NCBI RefSeq assembly: GCF_017349295.1
Contig: NZ_JAFMPK010000034.1
Coordinates: 28,632 to 92,631 of the forward strand
DNA length: 64,000 nucleotides
DNA from: Myceligenerans salitolerans
GTDB lineage: Bacteria; Actinomycetota; Actinomycetes; Actinomycetales; Cellulomonadaceae
Reading direction: 5' to 3'
In this document: piece after piece, positions 58,720-64,000 of the stretch
How positions within the stretch are numbered: position 1 is the stretch's first letter
How the letters are laid out: each line of letters starts with the position of its first letter
Made by a program: the position numbers and the translations under genes
The notes under the pieces: model-generated
Databases searched by the model: none
What the model was told of the DNA's origin: nothing
Seen by the model: only the letters and a program-made list of their open reading frames with translations

Positions 58720-58923
58720 GCGGGTCTTCCGTTCTTTCGGTGGCGCGCGAGGGCGCGTGCCGGAACGGGCTGCGAGCCCGGTCCGGTCGTGGTCAGGACT
58801 GAGGGCGCGCAGCGTTGCGCACGAGGGACAGAGGGGCTGACGTGAGGGGTGGACGTCAGAGACGCAGAACGGGCGTCCTGCCCTGGGAATGGACACGGGG
58901 CAGGGTGCCGGTCGACGGCGACC

Positions 58924-60240
58924 CTACTCTAACGTGAGGGAAGTGTTGCTGTCCCCGTGTTCGGGCGTGTCGGTCGTCACAGGAGCGTGCCGCGTGGCAG
59001 GAACGTGCGGTTCGGCGGTGAGCGCTGCCCAGATGCCGATCCCCACGGGGACGACGGCACTGCCGACCAGCGCCGGGCCGTAGCCGCCGGTCGTGTCGAA
59101 CACGGCGGCGAACAGCAGCGGGCCGACGGCGGAGGCGGCGACCCCGACCGAGGACACGACCCCACGGATCGCGCCGATGTGCCGGACGCCGAACGCGTTG
59201 GGCAGGCCGGTGTTCTCCACGGCCCGTGCGATGTTCTGTGCGACGCCGAGTGCCATGCCGAACCCGAGGGCGGACCATCCCGGGGACACGACGGTCGCCC
59301 AGACGAGCGCGCCGGCGAGCATCCCCATGGCCGACACGAGCAGCAGGCGTCCGCCGAAGCGGTCCATGAGCCAGCCGCCGGCCAGCGTCGCGACCAGGCC
59401 CGCCACGGTCTGCGGCAGGAAGTTCGCGGCCGCCTCCGTGGCGGTCAGGCCGTGGGAGGTGAGCAGGCTGATCTGATGGAAGGCCACGGCGGTCCCGAGC
59501 ATCGCGGACGTTGCCAGGGCGCAGGTCACGAGCCAGAAGTAGGGGTGGCGGAGCGCCTGTGCCCGGGTCAGGCCTCCTGCGGGCCGCGGAGCGCTTCCCG
59601 GTGCCAGGGTGGCGCCGTCAGGCTCCTGGCCCAGGTCCGCGGGGCGGTCCCGGATGCCCAGCAGCGCGATGGGCAGCACGACGGCCCAGACGGCGGCACC
59701 CTCGATGAGCCATGCGGAACGCCAGCCGACGTCCGCGATGAGTCCTTCCAGCAGCAGCGGGGCGGACGACATGCCGACCACCCCGAACGCCGCGGCGAGG
59801 CCTCCGGCCAGCCCCCGGCGCTTCTCGAACCAGTGCGCGACCACCGTGGTGGAGGTGAGGGCCAGTGCGCCCTGGCCGGCCATCCGCACGCCGACGAACC
59901 CCGCGGTCAGGCCGACGATGCTGCTCACCAGGGACATGGCCATGAGAATGGCGCCGAACACGAAGCCGATCACGAGCAGGACGCGGCGGGTGCCGTACCG
60001 GTCGATGGCGCGGCCCACCCAGGGCAGGGCGAACGCGCCCGTGACCGTGCCGATCAGGTAGGAGGTGGAGATCATCGACCGGCTGATGCCCAGGTCTGCG
60101 ATCAGGGGATCGATGAACAGCGAGATCCCGACGGTCTGCCCCGGGGCGGACATCGTGAGGGTGATCGCCGCGAAGACGACGATGTGCCAGCCGTAGAAAC
60201 CGTCGGGGGTCAGGGCGCGCGGACGTCTGAGCAGGGGCAC
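58924..60240 (-). CDS. MFS transporter, oxalate/formate antiporter-like
   Basis: 438 residues, 12 helices. YGWHIVVFAAITLTMSAPGQTVGISLFIDPLIADLGISRSMISTSYLIGTVTGAFALPWVGRAIDRYGTRRVLL has the OFA/MCT-type first half, with motif A GRAIDRYGTRR. The central loop is Pro/Gly-rich. GTG start at 60240. Last codons overlap a TAGAGT hexamer that could be the SulP promoter -10. Follows prfC by 39 bp on the same strand, so it may be the third gene of the merR-prfC transcript. Substrate unknown. Confidence 0.85.
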   Translation of the reverse strand: MPLLRRPRALTPDGFYGWHIVVFAAITLTMSAPGQTVGISLFIDPLIADLGISRSMISTSYLIGTVTGAFALPWVGRAIDRYGTRRVLLVIGFVFGAILMAMSLVSSIVGLTAGFVGVRMAGQGALALTSTTVVAHWFEKRRGLAGGLAAAFGVVGMSSAPLLLEGLIADVGWRSAWLIEGAAVWAVVLPIALLGIRDRPADLGQEPDGATLAPGSAPRPAGGLTRAQALRHPYFWLVTCALATSAMLGTAVAFHQISLLTSHGLTATEAAANFLPQTVAGLVATLAGGWLMDRFGGRLLLVSAMGMLAGALVWATVVSPGWSALGFGMALGVAQNIARAVENTGLPNAFGVRHIGAIRGVVSSVGVAASAVGPLLFAAVFDTTGGYGPALVGSAVVPVGIGIWAALTAEPHVPATRHAPVTTDTPEHGDSNTSLTLE

Positions 60241-60279
60241 GTGTACGTGTCACTCCGGTAGGTGCGAGATCTGTTCCGG

Positions 60280-61935
60280 CTAGGCGTCGCCACCGGCCAC
60301 GAGCGGACGCAGCTCGATGCCGTGCTCGCGCTGCAGCGAGCGAAGCCGCCACACGTCGCGGAACAGCCCGAGCAGGACGCCGTCGGCGCGGCGGGCGATC
60401 TCGGTCCCGGCGGTCCGGCGCACGGCCGGCACGTCCTCGTCGTCCACGAGCCGGGCGACCGACAGGTCCAGGTGGTCCAGGGCCATCGGCGCGGAGAACT
60501 CGTGCTCCATGCGGAAGGACGCGACCTCGAACTGCAGCGGCCCGACGGCGGCCAGGATCGGGTTGGCGTCGCCCCGGTCCTCGTTGACCAGGACCTGGAC
60601 CACGCCTTCCTGCTGGAGCTGGGCGATACCGCGCCGGAACTGCTTGGACTTGCTGGGGTCCTTCGCGCGGGCGGCCGCGAAGTGCTCGGGCGCGAAGGCG
60701 GGCATCGGCGGGTAGCGGACCGGTGGACCGCCCGGCTCGTACAGGGAGTCGCCCACGGCGAGGCTGCTGGCGTTCACCAGGCCGACGACGTCGCCCGGGA
60801 AGGCCTCCTCGACCGTCTCGCGGTCTCGGCCGAACACCTGGAGCGCGTACTTGGTGGCGAAGGGACGCCCGGTGCGCTCGTGGGTGGCGACCATGCCGCG
60901 CTCGAACCGGCCCGAGCACACCCGTACGAACGCGACGTGATCGCGGTGGTTCGGGTCCATGCCGGCCTGCATCTTGAACACGAATCCGCTGAAGGGGGCT
61001 TCGACCGGCCGAGTCGGTGCGGTCCGGAGCACCTCGGTGGTGGCGTCGGCCCCGGAGACGACGGCGCCTTCTCCGCCCGCGCCACGCAGGTCCGGCCGCG
61101 GTCCGGGTGCCGGTGCGAGGTCGACGATCGTGTCCAGGAGCTGCCGCACGCCGATGTTGGCCAGGGCCGCGCCGAACAGCAGCGGGGTGGTACGCCCCGC
61201 GAGGAACGACTCGTGGTCGACGGTGTCGAGCAGACCGGCGCTGTCCACGGCGTGCGCGTAGTCGTCCGTGAACCGTTCCCGGGCCTCGGACGGTGCCAGG
61301 TGGCCCTCGACGGCGAGGGCCGCACCGCCGGGCGTGCGTTCGTAGGTGTTCACGTCGCCGCCGGCGACGTCGAGCAGTCCGAGGAACCGGCCGGCCTCGC
61401 CGACGGGCCAGGTGAGGGGAGTGGGTTGCAGGTCGATGCGCTGCTCCAGCTCGTCACACAGTTCCAGGGCCTCCTGGCCCGGCCGGTCCCATTTGTTGAC
61501 CAGCGTGATGACCGGGACGCCGCGACGGCGGCACACCTCGAACAGCTTGAGGGTCTGAGGCTCCAGCCCCTTGGCGGCGTCCAGCAGCATCACCGCCGCG
61601 TCCACCGCGGTCAGGACGCGGTAGGTGTCCTCGGAGAAGTCGGCGTGGCCGGGGGTGTCGAGCAGATTGATCACCGTGCCGCCGTAGCCCAGCTGAAGGG
61701 CCGCGGAGGTGATCGAGATGCCGCGCTTGCGTTCCATCTCCATCCAGTCCGAGACCACCCCGGCCCGGTTGCCCTTGCCGTGGACCGCCCCGGCGGTCTC
61801 GATGGCCCGGGTGTGCAGCGCGAGCGCTTCGGTGAGGGTCGACTTGCCGGCGTCGGGGTGGGAGATGACGGCGATGCTGCGCCGCCGGGCAGCCTCCGCG
61901 CGAATTTCGGACTGGTACGGGCTGGCCGTGGTCAC
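60280..61935 (-). CDS. prfC: Peptide chain release factor 3
   Basis: GTPase that recycles RF1/RF2 from the ribosome after termination. 551 residues from the GTG at 61935. G1 SHPDAGKSTLTEA, RF3-specific AVHGKGNRAGVVSDWMEMERKRGISITSAALQ (G2), G3 DTPGHADF, G4 NKWDR. C-terminal domains contain the RF3 blocks QVFGRDRETVEEAFPGDVVGLVN and GIAQLQQEGVVQVL. The GTG overlaps the merR stop (GTGA), so its translation depends on merR. RF3 is not universal in actinobacteria. Confidence 0.95.
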   Translation of the reverse strand: MTTASPYQSEIRAEAARRRSIAVISHPDAGKSTLTEALALHTRAIETAGAVHGKGNRAGVVSDWMEMERKRGISITSAALQLGYGGTVINLLDTPGHADFSEDTYRVLTAVDAAVMLLDAAKGLEPQTLKLFEVCRRRGVPVITLVNKWDRPGQEALELCDELEQRIDLQPTPLTWPVGEAGRFLGLLDVAGGDVNTYERTPGGAALAVEGHLAPSEARERFTDDYAHAVDSAGLLDTVDHESFLAGRTTPLLFGAALANIGVRQLLDTIVDLAPAPGPRPDLRGAGGEGAVVSGADATTEVLRTAPTRPVEAPFSGFVFKMQAGMDPNHRDHVAFVRVCSGRFERGMVATHERTGRPFATKYALQVFGRDRETVEEAFPGDVVGLVNASSLAVGDSLYEPGGPPVRYPPMPAFAPEHFAAARAKDPSKSKQFRRGIAQLQQEGVVQVLVNEDRGDANPILAAVGPLQFEVASFRMEHEFSAPMALDHLDLSVARLVDDEDVPAVRRTAGTEIARRADGVLLGLFRDVWRLRSLQREHGIELRPLVAGGDA

Positions 61936-62348
61936 CGGGCGGACTTCACCTCTCGTCGTCGTTGGCGCGCCTCTCGCCGCAGGTTGGCCGCGAACTCCTC
62001 GGCCATCACCAGCTGGGCGCGCAGGCTGGCGCAACGCTCGTCCGCGGCAGCCTGGAACATGGTCAGGCGCTCCAACAGCTCGGAGCGCTCGTCCGTGGTC
62101 GTGTCGTCACCGTCGAGGGCGTCCACGACATCGAGCAGGTCCCGGGTCTCCTCCAGCGAGAAGCCCAGCGGCTTCATCTGCTTGACGAGCATCAGCCGTG
62201 CGATGTCCGACTCGGTGTACAGGCGGAACCCGCCCTGCGACCGTGCCGACGGCGTGATCAGCCCGACCTCCTCGTAGTACCGGATGGTGCGCAGTGACAG
62301 GCCGGTGCGTTCGGCGACCTCGCCGATCTGCTTGTGGTTCAGCCCCAC
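61932..62348 (-). CDS. MerR-family regulator coupled to prfC
   Basis: 138 residues. HTH at the N-terminus: HKQIGEVAERTGLSLRTIRYYEEVGLITPSARSQGGFRLYTESDIARLMLVKQMKPLGFSLEETRDLLDVV, then a coiled-coil dimer helix rich in Arg (LRAQLVMAEEFAANLRREARQRRREVKSAR). The coiled coil ends without the Cys-rich effector loop of metal sensors, so the signal is unclear. The stop overlaps the prfC GTG. A regulator fused by overlap to a release factor suggests control of RF3 dose. Confidence 0.9.
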   Translation of the reverse strand: MGLNHKQIGEVAERTGLSLRTIRYYEEVGLITPSARSQGGFRLYTESDIARLMLVKQMKPLGFSLEETRDLLDVVDALDGDDTTTDERSELLERLTMFQAAADERCASLRAQLVMAEEFAANLRREARQRRREVKSAR

Positions 62349-62590
62349 GACCCCTCCTCGTTCATCGGATCCCTACTCTATCGCGGCGTCAGGGCGCGGC
62401 CAGGCCGGAAGGCAGGACTCTCCGCGTCGGACGGCGGCACGTACACTTACGCGACGGCAGAGATCGACGCGCCGCACCGGGCGGGCCGCGCACCGATCAC
62501 CGGCGGCGGCCTGGTGGCCCGGGGCAGAGCTGGACGGGCGCACGGCCGGACCCCGGAAGGCAGAGCCCGGCCGCCCTCACGGCTCCCGGT

Positions 62591-64000
62591 TCAGGCGGGG
62601 TGGATTTCGGTGATGGCGGGGAGTGTCCGGCTGGTTGTGAGGCGGCGGTACCAGTGGGCGGAGTCTTTCCAGGTGCGTTCCTGGGTGGTGTAGTCGACTC
62701 GGATGATGCCGAAGCGGCGGTCGTATCCGTAGGCCCATTCGAAGTTGTCCAGCAGGGACCAGGCGAAGTAGCCGCGCACGTCCGCGCCTTTGTCGCGGGC
62801 CTGGGCGAGTGCTTCGATGTGGTCGTGCAGGTACTGCACCCGGCGAGGGTCGTGCACGCGGGCGACGCCGCCGGTGAGGGTGACCTCGTCGTCGAACGCG
62901 GCGCCGTTCTCGGTGACCATCAGTGGCAGGTGCGGGTAGCGTTCGTGCAGTTCCATGAGCAGGTCGGTCAGGCCGGCGGGTTCGATGTTCCAGCCCATCG
63001 CGGTCCAGGGGCCCGGCTGGGGCAGGAACTCCACGTCCTCGGCCCCGATCCACGGGTTGCCCGCGGAGTCCTTGTGCCCGTCGGCCTGCTGCCGTTGCCC
63101 CTGGCCCGACCACGCCCGCACGCGAGCGGTCGAGTAGTAGTTCACCCCGAGCACGGTCAGCGGCTGCCGGGTCAGGTCCAGGTCCCCGTCGTGCACGAAC
63201 GACCAGTCGGTGAGCTCGGCCGTACGCTCGAGCAGGCCCGCGGGATAGGCGCCCTCCAGCAGCGGGCCGAGGAAGGAGTCGTTGGCGATCTGGTCGGCCT
63301 TGCGCTTGGCGTCCAGGTCGAGGTCCGAGGCCGGGTCGTCGGGCCGCACGACGTGGAGGTTCAGCGTGATCGAGACCTTCGCGTCCGCGCCCAGGACGTC
63401 ACGGATCTCCCGCACGGCCAGCCCGTGGGCCAGGTTCAGGTGGTGGATCGCGGTCAGAGCGGCCACGGGGTCGCTGATCCCCGGGGCGTGGACACCCGAG
63501 CCGTAGCCCAGCAGGGCCGTGCACCAGGGCTCGTTCAACGTCGTCCAGACATCCACCCGGTCACCGAACTCCTCGGCCATACGGCGGGCGTAGACCGCGA
63601 ACGCCTCCGCGGTCGCACGGTTCGTCCAGCCACCGGCATCCTGCAACTCCTGCGGAAGATCCCAGTGGTACAGCGTGACCACAGGCTTGACACCCACAGC
63701 CAGCAGCGCATCAAGGAGATCGGAGTAGAACCCGATCCCCTCCGCATTGAACTCACCACCCCCACCCGGCTGCACCCTGGGCCACGCGATCGAGAACCGG
63801 TAGGCATCCAGACCCAGGTCCGCGATATGCCCCACATCCTCCCGCCACCGGTGGAAATGATCATCAGCCACATCCCCCGTATCCCCATTCAACGTCTTAC
63901 CCGGCGTATGCGAGAACGTGTCCCAGATCGACAAGCCACGCCCACCCTCGCTCACGCCCCCCTCAATCTGATAAGACGCCGTCGCCGACCCCCAGACGAA
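62591..64000 (-). CDS. GH1 beta-glucosidase (5' end cut by window)
   Basis: About 470 residues visible; the frame is open to the right edge and already reads [15 protein letters not shown], the GH1 start region, so only a few codons are missing. Acid/base Glu in [22 protein letters not shown], nucleophile in [15 protein letters not shown], sugar-binding [26 protein letters not shown]. Length and motifs are those of a normal, intact cytoplasmic beta-glucosidase that splits cellobiose or aryl-glucosides. Confidence 0.95.
   Translation of the reverse strand, partial: FVWGSATASYQIEGGVSEGGRGLSIWDTFSHTPGKTLNGDTGDVADDHFHRWREDVGHIADLGLDAYRFSIAWPRVQPGGGGEFNAEGIGFYSDLLDALLAVGVKPVVTLYHWDLPQELQDAGGWTNRATAEAFAVYARRMAEEFGDRVDVWTTLNEPWCTALLGYGSGVHAPGISDPVAALTAIHHLNLAHGLAVREIRDVLGADAKVSITLNLHVVRPDDPASDLDLDAKRKADQIANDSFLGPLLEGAYPAGLLERTAELTDWSFVHDGDLDLTRQPLTVLGVNYYSTARVRAWSGQGQRQQADGHKDSAGNPWIGAEDVEFLPQPGPWTAMGWNIEPAGLTDLLMELHERYPHLPLMVTENGAAFDDEVTLTGGVARVHDPRRVQYLHDHIEALAQARDKGADVRGYFAWSLLDNFEWAYGYDRRFGIIRVDYTTQERTWKDSAHWYRRLTTSRTLPAITEIHPA

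Overview
The DNA is very GC-rich, with GTG starts, several near-leaderless promoters and strong G/C hairpin terminators. It comes from a high-GC actinobacterium. A secreted AA10 lytic polysaccharide monooxygenase with a CBM2, a secreted GH30 with a ricin lectin, a GH1 beta-glucosidase and CUT1 sugar import suggest a plant or fungal polymer degrader of the Cellulomonadaceae/Promicromonosporaceae type. That placement is inference; there is no marker gene in the window.

Layout. 1-1962: LPMO (cut by the window edge) divergent from a PfkB sugar kinase. 2068-6357: paaABCDE, the ring-1,2-epoxidase of aerobic phenylacetate catabolism, behind a PaaR-type operator. Its gene junctions carry repeated Shine-Dalgarno/start modules and tiny overlapping reading frames. 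6507-9275: GH30 divergent from a TetR regulator across a 30-bp palindrome. 9290-15393: NAD(P)-binding protein, AfsR/SARP-type regulator, winged-helix regulator and DUF418 membrane protein.

15597-25005 is the most unusual region. A 1262-residue protein joins an acyltransferase-like domain to a C-terminal choline/aminoglycoside-kinase-like domain. Beside it are a free acyl carrier protein, two paralogous ~495-residue proteins that I cannot assign, a MarR regulator and an MFS exporter. It looks like an uncharacterised carrier-protein-dependent pathway with its own export and control.

25204-41910: PEBP-like and ricin-lectin proteins; a TetR/SDR pair; HAD hydrolase; a LacI-controlled locus (LacI, FAD oxidoreductase, CUT1 ABC importer, exported beta-propeller enzyme) with two matching operators; PIN and VOC proteins; a translationally coupled ATP-grasp ligase plus S15-type peptidase; and an SRPBCC protein.

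42028-51778 is an integrated element of about 9.7 kb in tRNA-Gly(TCC). It has a 44-bp att direct repeat, a tyrosine integrase and a double-HTH excisionase-like protein. Its cargo is small: membrane proteins, DUF6000-like, Mth938-like, a HAD-SUKH fusion, SMI1/KNR4, a HEAT-repeat protein and broken genes. The cargo looks like immunity or defence genes without a recognisable toxin. Next comes tRNA-Pro(TGG) with a decayed second integrase, then an ATPase-DUF234 protein.

54681-64000: a small exported protein, an NlpC/P60 hydrolase, a formate/nitrite channel, a SulP transporter, an MFS transporter, a MerR regulator coupled to peptide-release factor RF3, and a GH1 beta-glucosidase running off the right edge.
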